Assembly (NCBI GenBank): GCA_951799445.1
Contig: OX637287.1
Coordinates: forward strand, 53,225,724-53,289,723
Direction: 5' to 3'
From: Pseudisothecium myosuroides
Lineage: Eukaryota; Streptophyta; Bryopsida; Hypnales; Lembophyllaceae
Length of the DNA stretch: 64,000 nucleotides
The translations under genes and the position numbers were made by a program. Under the pieces are notes generated by a model, which made no database searches, was not told the DNA's origin, and worked only from the letters and a program-made list of their open reading frames with translations. Positions 24,593 to 36,960 of this stretch are shown here, piece after piece (the first letter of the stretch is position 1; each line of letters opens with the position of its first letter).

Positions 24593-24683
24593 CAGTAGAA
24601 CCTCTCTAAGTTGAACGGTCTGACATGATTAGTTTACAGAGATTTATCAACTTAGAGAGGATCAACTTAGAGAGGTTCTACTG
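24593..24683. mobile_element. Emigrant/Lemi-like mariner MITE
   Basis: The ends are CAGTAGAACCTCTCTAAGTT on both sides in inverted orientation. TA flanks it at 24591-24592 and 24684-24685. At 91 bp it is one near-perfect hairpin pair around a short unique centre. The terminal motif CAGTAGAACCTCT matches the known plant pogo-like Emigrant/Lemi1 ends. Confidence 0.88.
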
Positions 24684-25720
24684 TACTGTCATACGGCCCA
24701 AAAAGTCTTGGAAAGTTCACCAGAAAAAGGGGAGTTTAGGATTCGAGTCCTTTAGCATAATCAGAACAAGAGCGCCCCAATCGTGGCTTTATCCAACGAT
24801 GAAGCAAGAAAATCTTGAGGAACTGACTGCCAAATTATAAAACCAAGAAAGACTATAGAGCTAGAGGGATCCATGATTCCATGGAAACCACATTGGTGTA
24901 TATATAGCAACACTTGACTATGAATTTTCAATGAATTCATCTTATAATTACTTGGATACGACTGCATTCTCATGCAAGGCGTCACGTAAATTACGCTCTA
25001 ACAGAACGCCTTCTAACGGAACGGATCGATTTTATCCGGTCGATGGTTCGTTGCCGTTCTAGAAAGCGTCGATCAGAAAGAATGATCGATCGACAGATCG
25101 AGAATTAATTCCTTGCACAGTGCGCAAGATTTTTCTTTGGATCCCGGTGCAAGGAATGGAAGGGTGGACCACTGCACTACTGTAGCTTGGTTGCTTTGAG
25201 AGCCATCCATGTGGAATCATCCATCAATTCAGGATATCGATGGTTCACTGCAGAAAAAGGCTTCCAAGGCTTCAATTCGCCGGGGCCCGGTGCTGGGGCC
25301 TCGGAGCAGTTTCATCGAACCCGGTCGCTTCGGCTGGCACGCAACATTTAGAATTTGGAGGTAACAAATCTGCCCAGTTTGGATCCCACCAGCCTGGTAA
25401 GGAATCGACTCACACTTCAAATCGACTCACACTGCAATTGTGTAAAGAAATATGGTCCCCTTTTGAGTGCCAGATTCTATTCCAAATTATAGTACTCCGT
25501 ATAAGATAATTATTCTTAATAATAGTATAAGATGGCGTCTTTATCTTACAAACCATCGCCACAAGAACGACATGGGTGGAGACCAAAAAATGTATGTTTC
25601 TAGAGTTATTTTTGTCAAGTTGCAAGGATTTAGCCAATGGTTTTTGAATTGTACCAAATACAAAAGGGACCTCCAACAATGGGGGATAATGTACGTACTA
25701 GCAATACATAAGTTAATTAT
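24684..25720. other. Moderately GC-rich segment, no gene recognised
   Basis: Positions 24430-25440 are richer in GC than the surroundings. They contain overlapping short frames on both strands, none with a recognisable domain. This might be a decayed gene fragment. Confidence 0.45.
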
Positions 25721-25855
25721 GGAGAATTTTGTTAAAATGGTAGTATTCCGCGTGCCATTTTGACCATCTAGGATGGATATAGATTTCAAACTAGGAGGTC
25801 TAAATTGTAAAAAGTACCAAAGTTTTGGAATGGCACCATTTTAATGAAATTTGCC
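25721..25855. mobile_element. Small foldback MITE, third copy of the 4832/22596 family
   Basis: It has arms GGAGAATTTTGTTAAAATGG and (complement) GGCAAATTTCATTAAAATGG, 135 bp in all. The inner sequence (CATCTA.GATGG.TATAGAT) is shared with the copy at 22596. Confidence 0.65.
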
Positions 25856-27332
25856 ATAATTGAATTATTGTGAGATTGATTGGTTGTTTTATATTGTGTT
25901 TTCTTACTAGAATGAAATTTACTTCCAAAACTTTAATGACAACAAGTGGAAGGAGACTTCTTCTCCCAAAAACCACTAAAAGTAAACAAACAAATGATTT
26001 CTAATAGAAAAATGCAATATAAAACAATCAATGTGCACCACACTAATTGAATTACACTAGTATAAAAGGAGCCCAAAACTATGCATCACTTCCTTTGCTA
26101 GTTGTATAGTTTTAGGTACTTCTTCTACTAGTGTTAATCTGTGTAGCAAGAAAGGCTGATTTCATGTTTACTACTCCTTCTGTTTATGAATAAATCCCGT
26201 ATTTTCTTTGTAAAATACAAAGAAAATACGGGTCTTTTTCATAAACAAAAGGAATATCTTTTTATGACAAGTTGGACCAAGTGTGAGTCTTAAAGCTTCG
26301 CTTTAAGCAGCCATGTTCCATTATGGTTGTAGACCATATTGTAGCATAGCAAATTTGGTGATTCTTCTCAAAGAATCTTGCAACTATTATTTCAACCATC
26401 CCCTGGAGTAGGCACCTAGTTCAAATTCTCTCGTAATCTAATGTTACTGGTGCAAATCGCAGGAAGATACCATTGCGAGCACATATTTTCAAATTTCAAA
26501 GCTGGGAGATGCGGGAGTTGGGATGCCGCATTGCAGTGGAATTGCAGTGGGCATTGAATCCCCATTGCAACCCGATCATCAGTCATTGTTGCAATGTAAG
26601 TTGCATTCATTGAATTTGCTCGAATTTGCTCGCAGTGCCATAATTATATTGTTCAAAGCCGTGGCTTGAAATGGATTGTGGAAGGGACTGGCAGGGATGA
26701 CTGATGGCGTTTCAAGAGATGCAGGCACCGGTTTTGTTTCCGGAATTCCTTGGGAGTTTTTACTTTAATTAAGACAGGGTTGTTTTTTGTACACAAATGA
26801 AAATGATTCACTTGCTTTTTATGACAGCTTCCGATCTGGTTGCCATCCCTCTCCAGCAAAATATCTCATGTATCTCGGCCAGAACTGACTCCCTGGCCTT
26901 CGAATCCCCGACCCCGAGGATTTGTTTTTGGCTTTGACGGAGACCGAGATGGGTCCAACTCCGGGATGCTGGAATTTGAAGGGTGCCTGTTTTGTTGCAC
27001 CGTACTGTACAACACAACCCACCAATTTTTTCTTGAGATTTTTTGGGGGAATTTTCAAAAAAAATTTAAATAGAAAATACAGATGAAAAACACAAAGTAT
27101 TGGGAAAATTCACTAGTGGAAACTTGGTCACCGTACGCAAGGCGAATGACCAACGAGAAGACCTACATGATGAATTCAATAAATTGTGGGTCTTCTTGTG
27201 ATCATTTCCTTGGGTAAGGGAATCCATGGATTTCACTAGTGTTTGGATTCTAATGTTTAGACTTGCAATTGCAAAAATTCATTAAATTTTTGGAGTTTTC
27301 TAATTTTAAAAGCTACAATTGAGTTTGACTAG
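25856..27332. other. Intergenic DNA with one tiny MITE; no gene recognised
   Basis: Apart from the 81-bp hairpin element at 26174-26254, I see no bounded repeat. The part from about 26400 to 27020 is less AT-rich and has overlapping frames on both strands without recognisable domains. Confidence 0.5.
26174..26254. mobile_element. Minimal Stowaway-like hairpin MITE
   Basis: The arms CTCCTTCTGTTTATGAATAA and (complement) TTCCTTTTGTTTATGAAAAA continue into an almost perfect stem through CCCGTATTTTCTTTGTA. TA lies on both sides (26172-26173 and 26255-26256). The element is only 81 bp. Confidence 0.85.
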
Positions 27333-27485
27333 CACAGGAAGAACGGGGAGGCGTTACCCTTCCCGGTATTCTTTTGTAGGGTGTTTCCTCCCCCCTCCCT
27401 TTGACTCCCTGTTTTAAGAAAGTCAAGAGGGGATGAAGAAACACCCTACGAAAGAATACCGGGGAGGGTAACACCTCTTCCTGTG
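27333..27485. mobile_element. Foldback MITE with CACAGGAAGA ends
   Basis: Inverted ends CACAGGAAGA...TCTTCCTGTG extend into about 60-bp arms containing GTAGGGTGTTTC. TAG flanks both sides (27330-27332 and 27486-27488), a 3-bp duplication. The 3-bp duplication and CAC start suggest a CACTA relative, but the fifth base differs from that group. Confidence 0.75.
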
Positions 27486-27932
27486 TAGGACACATTCAAT
27501 TTTGGGATGTGGAGATTTTTTCAGAGAATTGCAATTGATTACTTCCTCATTGCTCACAAAACAAAACTCCTTGTATTATAATACAATGATTTTAAAATAT
27601 TTTTTGTTGATGTCAATTTTTCCAATCAAATTTTAAAATGTTAATTTAAAAAATACATATTTTTTGATGTCAACTTAAATATTGAAATCAAAAGAACCTA
27701 ATAATTTTAATATTTGCAAAATATAATTATAATTTGAAAATTATAATTATAAAATTTGCAATACTTACCAATATGACATAGAATAGAGTTTGACATGTAA
27801 ATACAAATTTACAATGTCTAGAAGCTATCTTTCAAATTCCTTTCAAATATTCAAAGTATTAAGTTACAAGAACTTGTTAAAATTTGTAATCTCCTTGGAA
27901 GTGAACTTCTAATTCCTATAGAGGTTAGTGTT

Positions 27933-28660
27933 GGGTTATTGCAAGAAAGATCGGTCCTATTTACAAGTCACGGAGCGAGTGACTCTTTTGTCATCTGCTA
28001 TAATTTTTTAAGCATGAAATTTTTATTGGAGATACCTAACTTGATGGTAATCATATCCCTTATTTTTTAGAAATTAAAAAAAATCATTTTATATTTAAAA
28101 ATTATTTTTGTTGATTCGTCACAATGTAAGGTTTAGGGTTTTTTACTATGTTAGGAGTCCCCAAATTTAATGATCTAGAGCTGAAATTTTCATGGTCTAT
28201 TTGCATAGTAGAAAATCATATTCCTTCCAAAGGAAATCTTAAAATATATTATTTTGTGTCTTCCTCATGAGTGCAAACAGCACTCCTATTGCATGCAATT
28301 TCTGAACAATGAAGATGGTTCTAAGATCAATATTTTGGTGAAATCTCATCATTATGAATTATTCCCAAATGGCCAATTTTTAGTTTTTTAAAATTTCTTT
28401 TTCTATTTTTTACAAATTAAAATGTGAAATTAGAGTGCAAAGTATCCATTTTCTTGAGATTTTGCACTTTTCTAGTTCTCCTACTTAGAGAATTTTCTAT
28501 GCCTTTCCTTCCTAGGGTACCTTCTTCTTAAAGGTATATACATTAAAAAAAAATTACATTTTTTTAAAATTGCTTTTTTAATTATAAAACCCTCCCGAAA
28601 GAAAAAATGAGTATTGTGGAAAACGCTACGCTTTTCGAACGGTCTTTCTTGCAATGATCC
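27933..28660 (+). mobile_element. GATTGCAAGAAA-family element
   Basis: The left end is GGGTTATTGCAAGAAAGATC, and the right end GGTCTTTCTTGCAATGATCC. The 728 bp are collinear with the other full copies (for example CTCCTA.TTAGAGAA and AAATGGCCAATTTTTA). Flanks are TGTT and TATT, one mismatch from a 4-bp duplication. No coding frame. Confidence 0.8.
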
Positions 28661-28921
28661 TATTAGACTTTTAAAAACTTAGTAGTAATTCTTGAGCAAT
28701 GATAACAATAACAAATGCAATAACAAATAAGTTTCATTACATCACCGTTCTGAAATAATGAAGAAAATTGGATATAATTATGTTGGTTAATTAAATCATC
28801 AAACTCCTCCATCAACCGAATGTTTACTTTAATAAAACTATTTACCGACCTCAAATGTAGAATTTGTCTCTAGAAATTTTATCACTTCATTTCTCAAACG
28901 AGATGTATCATCACTCCTTAA

Positions 28922-29499
28922 CCCCTAAAGGACCAAATGACCGTTGAATGTAGGCAGGTGATCTCGGGTAGGTTTCTATGAAGTTAATTTTGGTTGGATC
29001 TTTACTAAACTTTTACACAAGGTGTGAATATGTACTCCCTTAGTGAAAATCTATTTTTTTTTCTGATCAGGTGTCCAAATCAAAAATTATGCTATCCTAA
29101 ATTTTTTGGGCAGTCCGAGCAATCTGGGAATATTTTGGGAATCTTTTGCAAAAAAGCTCATCAATTTTTGAAATTTGGCATGCATATAACTTACATAACA
29201 CAAGATGCAAATGTAAAAAAAATAGTATATTTAGTTTGAAAATCTCACTCTAGGAGGAGTTAAAGTCTATTGGCCCTGTCAAGCAAGGTTGAAAAAAAAT
29301 CTAACTTCAAATGTTATAATCTTTCAATCTGTGAGGTCAAAGTTTCTGAAATTTTTTCCACACATTCCCATAGTAGTTTAGTACAAATTTGTACAGTTAA
29401 ATTTTGAAATAAAACATTTTTTTAAATTTTTTTCTAACTGTCCTAAAAAGTGACAGTTTTCACAATTTCTTCTTGAAACATGCCTCGGGGCTTTAGGGG
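28922..29499. mobile_element. TTAA-flanked MITE (CCCCTAAAGG family), copy 2
   Basis: It begins CCCCTAAAGGACCAAATG and ends GGGGCTTTAGGGG, with TTAA at 28918-28921 and 29500-29503. It is 578 bp and non-coding, the shortest complete copy here. Confidence 0.87.
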
Positions 29500-29725
29500 T
29501 TAATGATGATAAAAAAAATGTATAGAAATGCATGTAGAAGATCCAACTAGTGTGGGCAACTATATAGAATCAAAGCCTAAGCACGTACAAACATCAAAGT
29601 TTCATAAAATTAATTCAAAATTGGACCCAAAAAAATTAAATTCACTAATTTTTCTAAATTGTGACCTAAGATGTGACTAATCACTAATGTGACAAATTAA
29701 TATTAATAGAAAATTAATGATATTT

Positions 29726-30466
29726 GGGCCATTACAAGAAAGAGTGGTAGTGGGTATTTATCACAGGCGGAGTACCAAAGCTTTCTTTTGTGATAACTTC
29801 TGAAGCATGACTTGCATGAATTTGAAATTTTTATTGGAGATGTTTTTCTTTAGTGCAATCGTATCTTACATTTTTTAGAAATTACAAAAAATCATTTTAT
29901 ATTTAAAAATCAATTAAATTAATATGTTATGCTTTGAGTTTTAAGGGTTCTGAGTACTATGGAGTCTCCAAATTTAATGATTTAGAGCTGAAATTTCTAT
30001 GGTCTATTTTCAAATAGTAAGTCATGTTTCTACCAATGGGCATTTAAAAATATTTTATTTTATGTTGTCTACATCCATGCAAAGAAGGCTCCCTTGCGCG
30101 CACAATTTTAAACATTGAAGATGGTTTCAAGATCATTTTTTTGGTGAAATCTCTTCACCATGAAGTCTTCCCAAATTCTCTATTTTCAATTTTTTTGAAA
30201 AAATTTATTCCTATATTTTTCAAACTAAAACATCAAAGTATGTCTTTTCTTTAAAATTTCCACTCACTTGTTTTTGTAAATAACTTTTGACCTAAATTTT
30301 TTTTAGTTCTAAAATTTTGGTAATATGGTACTTTTAATGTTGTACTCATTATCCTTATTTTATTTTATTTTTAAAAATTTGTATGCAAAAAGCTCATAGT
30401 AATGGGAGTACTAGCCGAAAACAACCAAAGTGGATCAAAAACTGACACTTTTTCTTGCAACGACCC
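29726..30466 (+). mobile_element. GATTGCAAGAAA-family element with ATTT duplication
   Basis: The left end is GGGCCATTACAAGAAAGAG, and the right end TTTTTCTTGCAACGACCC. ATTT lies on both sides (29722-29725 and 30467-30470). It is 741 bp, related along its length to the copy at 27933, and non-coding. Confidence 0.8.
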
Positions 30467-30632
30467 ATTTTCACGTTCTTAGAAAATATTTCGTAACATT
30501 TTTGTAAATTATGCAATGCTAAATCTAGTGCTAAATATGATTGAACTATGAATGCATTTGTTTCTATTTCTGTAAGTTTTCCAGGGGACCACAATGGATA
30601 CAAATTCCTAGCAAAAACACTCATTTCTTTGA

Positions 30633-30685
30633 GATGTGACTAATGTAACTAATCTCTAAAAAGGATTAGTTACATTAGTGACATC
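30633..30685. repeat. Inverted repeat, 22-bp arms
   Basis: GATGTGACTAATGTAACTAA and its complement (one mismatch) are separated by about nine bases. It may be a minimal MITE or a transcript hairpin; flanking duplications are not evident. Confidence 0.7.
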
Positions 30686-30944
30686 TTAGGGATTTACAAC
30701 TTTTGTTAATTCAATGCTAAGTGGGATTGGATTACTCTTGCAAGTTTAATTATTATTTTATAAGTTTTCTATAGGCACAAAATATGTCAATTTCTAAGAT
30801 CACATGTAAATGAGTAGAATTGGGGATTTATACTTTATAAAGAGCAACAAATTTTATCGTATTGTAACTAATTTGTTGTAGAATGATGACCTCTTGGGGC
30901 ATACTTAAAACTGTCTTTATTTGCTACCATAAATGACCACTATA

Positions 30945-31240
30945 GCCACCATGTCCCTTCACTTAAATTAATACTTGTTCCCAATGATCCAAACATTCCT
31001 TCATCGCTCATCATTTGTTGGGCATGACCCACATAAGCATCTCCAAGTCCCTTCATTTCCATCTCACTACTCTAGCCACCATGTCCGTTCACGTAGGTTG
31101 GTACTTGTTGACCATGACCCAAACATCCCTTCATCTATCGGTTCTTGTTGCCCTACCACATTGATCATTTCATCTCCATCCCTCTCTCCAATGTAGTTGC
31201 AAAGTCCTTTCAATTAGGTTGACACTCGTTGATGACAACC
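30945..31240 (+). repeat. Degenerate tandem repeat, period about 129 bp
   Basis: AGCCACCATGTCC.TTCAC, followed by TTGGTACTTGTT and CATGACCCAAACAT, recurs at 30945 and 31074. A weaker third copy follows from about 31187. The repeat creates short open frames that I do not treat as genes. Confidence 0.6.
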
Positions 31241-31856
31241 CAAGACAAGTATCTTTACTTGTCATCTTTAGTCTATTTGGAGCATCATGTTCAATCTAAA
31301 CATACTCTCTTCTTTTGCTTCACCAGCAAGTCAGATCCTCCCTTCTCAGATAACCCCTTTGAATATCTCATTATTGTCTATTTTCAGGTTATGCTCATTG
31401 TGTGGAATTATTTGAACAAATTCAATCCATATTGCAATTGAAAATCTAATCTCAAGGTATTCAAACCAAGGCTTTTTTTTTCCTAGTGATTCCCACAATT
31501 TCATCATTTTGTCTAATTTGTACACTCTCTCTAGACATGGTAGAAAAAACCAAGGCTCCACTTCTCTTTGTGTTACCAATGATGCATGATTAAATGTTTG
31601 GGGCCCATTTCTAGCTCCACAGATTTTGGCGACAATAATTTTCCCACATACATTGGAGCCTTAAAAGTATGGTCAACGGTGCGGACTTGGGAGAAAATGT
31701 ACAAACTTCCTTTTGTTGATGCAATTTTACAAATGCACTTTTATAGTGGATATGACTTAAATTAATGTTTGGGCAAGATAAAGAACATGATGCGTGTACA
31801 ATGACTGAAAATACAACAACAAAATCTTGAGTGCATATCTACAAAAAAAAGTTTAA
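31241..31856. other. AT-rich DNA, nothing recognised
   Basis: Short unremarkable open frames on both strands; no bounded element. Confidence 0.55.
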
Positions 31857-32788
31857 CCCCTAAAGGCCCAAGGCCTTTTTTCTGCCAAAAAACACTGAAA
31901 ACTGCCATTTCTATAGCAAACAGTAAAAAAAATTGAAAAGTGTTTTGTTTGTACATCTAACCAAAGTATCTTACACCTAACTAGTATGAGAATGTATGGA
32001 AAAAATTTCAGAATTTTTGACCGCACAGATTGCAAGATATTTGCGTTTAAAGTGGAAAAAATAAGTTTTTTAGCACATTGCGGGACTAGATTTTTTGACT
32101 TTGAACATTTTTAACTTAAAATTTTTGCACTACAGAGTTTTGAGCTTTAAATTTTTATAGTGTAGAATTGAGTTGAGAGTCCAAGGGAAAAAAAAATATT
32201 CAAAAAAACTTAATTATCATTCCTAAAAAATTTATTAAGTAGAAGTAGGTACGAGATAGAAAGGAAATCTAAAATATTAATATATTTTAGATGGAATTAA
32301 AATACACTAATCCCAATGGTGAGATTGTTCTAGCAAGTAAACTAAACCATGAGAATTTATTTTTTTGAAAAATTGCAAAAATAGCATTCAGAAATGAATC
32401 CTACAAGTTATTTTTTTCAAGTGATGCTCTAACAGCCTGAAAAACAAAAATGTCCATAACTTTCTCATAACAAATCCAAATGAAATGAATCAAATCTTTC
32501 CAAATAGGAAAAAATATAATCTATGAGAAAAAAAATTAAACAAAAGAAAATCTAATTTTTGCCAATTCTTTTTTGCTGCCCGGCCTGCCTGCCGTCCCTT
32601 GTTTTGAGCTTATTTGGTCATAACTGTTGTTCCTAGGCACCGATTGTGAAAAACAATTATATTCTCACAAAGCTAATCAGCTTTTCTACCTCAAAAAAAA
32701 AATTCAAAAAATCACGACAAAAATTCTACTTGTAGGTACCTGCCTGAAATCCCATTTGTCCCCCGAAGGGACAATGGGCCTTTAGGGG
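31857..32788 (-). mobile_element. TTAA-flanked MITE (CCCCTAAAGG family), copy 3
   Basis: The ends are CCCCTAAAGGCCCAAGGCC and GGGCCTTTAGGGG, with TTAA at 31853-31856 and 32789-32792. It is 932 bp and closely matches the copy at 55144-56062 in reverse orientation (for example TCATTTCATTTGGATTTGTT read on the other strand). Confidence 0.88.
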
Positions 32789-32792
32789 TTAA

Positions 32793-35700
32793 AGTCAAAA
32801 TATTCTTGAAGAAGGGATTCATACCAAATGTCATCCAAAACTTGCATTTTCATTTAATAGAACACCTAATTACTAGAAAATGAGAGCTACTAGATTGACA
32901 AAAGAAAAATAAGATTGATGCAGTGATTCCAATCTACACTCTAAAAAAATCCAAGAGAAATTGCGACTATGAGGATTTTAACTGTGATGGCCAAAATTCT
33001 CCTAGAAAAATAAGGAGTGTCAACAACCTAGATCTTCCAAGCAATGGACTTTGTACTAGCACTACAATTTATTAAATTTAGGACACTAATCTACGATGCA
33101 TTGTCATTCCAATTTGCATTTCATTACAAATCCATAGTTTCCCCTCATTCCCAAGTTCGTCCAACCTATTTTACTTTAAACCACTTATTCATTCATAGCC
33201 ACATATACAATTTCAACCATCACTATAAGAAACATGTGTCTAACTTGACAAATTACACTAGACATCCAATGAAGATGGTGACATTGGATGTCATTGCTGA
33301 TTAAAAACACAAGTTGTTACATTGGATGTCATTGTTGATATAAAAACACAGGTTGTTACATTGGATGTCCAATAAAATTAGACATAGAAAAACATGGGTT
33401 TTTTATAGTGCGTGGACAATTACATGCAATGTACATTATTCAACAACAAGAGATTCTATTCATGCAATTTTGTTTCCACATAGTTGGGCAAGCAATTCTT
33501 TCCTTTAGAGATTTTTAGTGATGAATTCACTTGGCAATAATTTTTTGGTCATGTAAGACTTAAGGTAATACAATTTGTCCTAAGTACATATGTTCATTCA
33601 CCAATAAAACACCCTTGCTACGGCCTACTTCCTTGAATCAATTTGCACTATCTTTATGAATTTTTAAGATGTTTTTCCCAATTTGCAACAAAATCAACTC
33701 ACAATCCAACAAGTATGGGCAAATGACCCTCTCAAATTCAAACAGACACTACAATTTTGTCCATACTCTAATTTCAGCAAGCCTTAGCTTTTTAGAATGC
33801 TAACTTGCAAATCTACCTACTCCTAAATTTATCTCTTTTTGCTTTACCGTTTCTTGATCACGTTTGTCAAAGTTGATAGTCTTATTTGGAGTCTATAGTT
33901 GACCTCGCACCAAAATGGTTGCCCATCTTTGTCCTTGCTCCAATTTTGAAAGCTTTAGCTTTTAAAATATTGACTTAAAAATCTAAATATTCCCAAATTT
34001 CAACCCCTTTGCCTCATCATTCTTTTCGGATCTTGTTCATCAAAGTTGGCAGTCTCAGGTGGAATTGATAGTAAACTTTCTCCCATAAAAATGATTGCTC
34101 CATCTCTATCCTTGATCCATTTTGGGCAAGATTTATGTTCTTGGGAAGCCTAAAGAAAGACCTACAACCACTTAAAATCTAAGAACTTATCTTCCTACTT
34201 ACAAATCTCCCATAAGGAATTCATATCTAATACTAAGCAAAACTGAGAGAGAAAAAGAAAGATAGTTGCAAACCCTCCTCTTCATTTTCTCTATTCTTTT
34301 TCCATCTAATGTGAAAGCCCATTTGATGAATATTCTAAATTATAACTCCCACTTAATCTCCATAGCCTCTCAAAATTCAAAAGTTCTAAAAGCAAACACA
34401 TACACACACATGAACAAGCAAGAGAGAATGAAAGTGCTTCCTACTCTAAAGCCCCTATAGCTTTTAACCTTCATCTATTAATTCAATCCCTACCCTAATT
34501 TACTATATACCACACTAATTTATTGTTTTTCTACTACTTTAGAGTGTCTACCACTATGTTGTGTCCTGGTATTTATTCCAACTCTACTAATTAGTTTTAA
34601 TTTATTCTTTTTGAATTTTTTATTTTTAGTTGACTTCTAATGCAAACTCCTTCTAATTTCTAAAAATTTCACCCTTATCTAATTTTCATAGTTTTGTATT
34701 ATTTAATTAATATTTTTTTAATTTCAAAATGTAATTTTTTTTCCTAGATTTTTCCCATCATTCTCATATAATCAAGTTTCCTAAACTTCACACTCCATTG
34801 TCCTAGAATTCCCATTGCTACCTATCAAAAAAGTCATCAAATTATGGTTGAAGATTAATTGTTCCTACTACTAATTTCTAACTTACAATTTCATACAAAA
34901 TGCCTTAATTTTCCTAAATCTAAATTGTGAACCAATGTGGTGGCTTACAACAACTTAATCTACTCTCTTTCTTCCTTGTACCACAAAATTCTCACTACAA
35001 TACACTCAAAATTCCAAAGCAATATAGAAAAGATAAAATAGAATCATGAATCATGCATTTACTATAGCCTTCACATTTAATAAATCAGATATTCAACATG
35101 ACAAAAAATTCAAGAAATAACAACTTGACTTGTAACATCATCAAAACTTGTAACACTAACCAAAATCAAAACAAAGACACTCTAGCAAGCAAGAGCATCT
35201 CTTAAACATGGATATGCAAAATAGAAAGTTTCCTTGATGATTGCCTTGCTCGTATGAGTGCCTTGCCTCGATTCTACAACAATCCTAATTTAGTGATGTG
35301 ATAAATAGGTAGGTAATTTATACAGTATAAAATGAAGTATTTTCCAAACCACCAAATATCTTAAATGATCCTCTTGGTAGTCAACATGAAATTCTTGAAT
35401 GGATCAATCCGTGATTTCCAGATCTGGGAGATGTGTCGGAGTTAGCTAGTTTTCTTGATCTGGATGCCTATTTGGTGGATTATCTGTGGCGCTACCACCA
35501 GATTCACGTAGCTAGGGAACATACAATTTTGTTGACACTAGATATGATTGATTTGTCGTTGTGAATCGGAAGTTAGGGGGGTGGAAAATTTCAAAGTACA
35601 AAGATGCTGATCACAAAGGTGATGTGGCTATTCATCATCAGGCAAATCTTTTTATCCACCAAGAACGCCTTTTGAAAACATTGGAATTTTGTGACGGGAA

Positions 35701-35860
35701 TATTTTAGCACAAACCTTGGGATTGCGACTGGTGTCCGCAGATCTAATTTAAGGATACTCTAGTTTATTCTTTGTCATTGTACCCTTATCTTCTCCCCTT
35801 ATTTTCTTTGCCTTTGTAATATTGTTTATTGTCACTTATCGCACTTAACTGTAAACTAAT
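32793..35860. other. AT-rich DNA with one CACTA-like MITE; no gene recognised
   Basis: Apart from the element at 33221-33410, nothing bounded was found. From about 35440 the composition shifts toward that of the LINE, so some of this may be LINE 5' untranslated sequence; a 63-codon frame at 35561-35752 belongs to that shift. Confidence 0.5.
33221..33410. mobile_element. CACTA-like MITE
   Basis: The ends are CACTATAAGAAACATG and (complement) CACTATAAAAAACCCATG, close to the common plant CACTACAAGAAA terminus. Flanks CAT and CGT differ by one base, fitting an aged 3-bp duplication. Inside, GTTGTTACATTGGATGTC occurs twice, about 44 bp apart. Confidence 0.75.
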
Positions 35861-35873
35861 TTGTTTTCAAGTA

Positions 35874-36960
35874 ATGGCTTCATACCGAGACGTCACGCGT
35901 GGGGTGGGTATCTACTCAGGGGATTATTTTTTAGAAGCACACAGGGCTCAAGCAAGGCAAATCATTTTTGACCAAGCAACGAATGGCGTCAAGCACAAGA
36001 GGGAGTGCCTTCCGAGGTCCAGAGATAGATCTCCTTATTCAAGGGACCAGCCTGCCTAAGCCAAGGATGCTCGACACTAGAACACGGAATCCAAACCAAC
36101 CCCTACATTTATCCAATCTCAAATCGTGAGGCCAAATATCTTTTCGGCCAGCAAAGGAGAGGTACTCCCACAGAACTCACGTTGCAACTGGGCAAGAGTG
36201 CTTACGCACATCCAGAAGGTACCACTACATTCAGCTGTCAATTCCGTAACCCTATCGCAGCAAACTTCCCACCTGCGAGACCAAGTTATAATCGCATCTT
36301 TTGTGTGGGGTCCTATTTTAGAAGAAGCCATCCTCCGATGGATTCAAGATCTTCAAGAAAAAATATATCCATGCACAGTCATCTTGCACAAAGATGCGGG
36401 CCACGATTTTCATTATCTCATTATTTGACAGTATAGAGGCTATACAGACAGTCGTAAATTGGTAGCTTCATAGATCTCTCGGAAGGAAATTTATTTATCA
36501 TAACTGGGTGCCGGCATTCAACCCAGCTTTGCCTACTAGTATCTCTTTTCCATGTTGGCTCACGATTGATAATCTTTCCTAGGAGCTTATCACATCTTCT
36601 AAGGCTGTGGCCAGCACCCTCCGCACGGTACTAGCGTGTGACATCTTCGATCCGGCCTTCAGCCCGCATCGATATTGCGTCGCTTTCAACCTTCAGCGAA
36701 GATGGACCTCAAGCATCCAACTAGAAATTGATTCAGGGTGCATGATTTCATTACATATTACTTATGAAGACGCCTGCCTTAGTTGCTCAAATTGCACGGC
36801 TTCATCGCATCCGCTATCCAAATGCCCCTTTACCTCTCTGTGTAGACCCGAAGGAGTGCCAAAGGACAACCATTTGCGCTAGCAAGCCTCTCCAACAAAC
36901 CAGAGCTCGCAGGCGTCCCCAGAAGTGCAGTTACCACAAACTTCCTCAGTGGTCAAGAGA
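35874..36960 (+). pseudogene. LINE ORF1 (gag-like, CCHC zinc knuckle), broken
   Basis: ORF1 of plant L1 elements encodes an RNA-binding chaperone. Reading starts at an ATG at 35874 (MASYRDVTRG). A DUF4283-like stretch follows (SFVWGPILEEAILRWIQDL, then HNWVPAFNPALP). A CCHC knuckle sits at 36784-36825 (CSNCTASSHPLSKC, spacing C-x2-C-x4-H-x4-C). The frame has a stop at 36057, a frameshift near 36420 and further in-frame stops near 36470 and 36582. The sequence after the knuckle, to about 38300, is proline- and serine-rich in several frames, as in LINE ORF1 tails and linkers. Confidence 0.72.
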
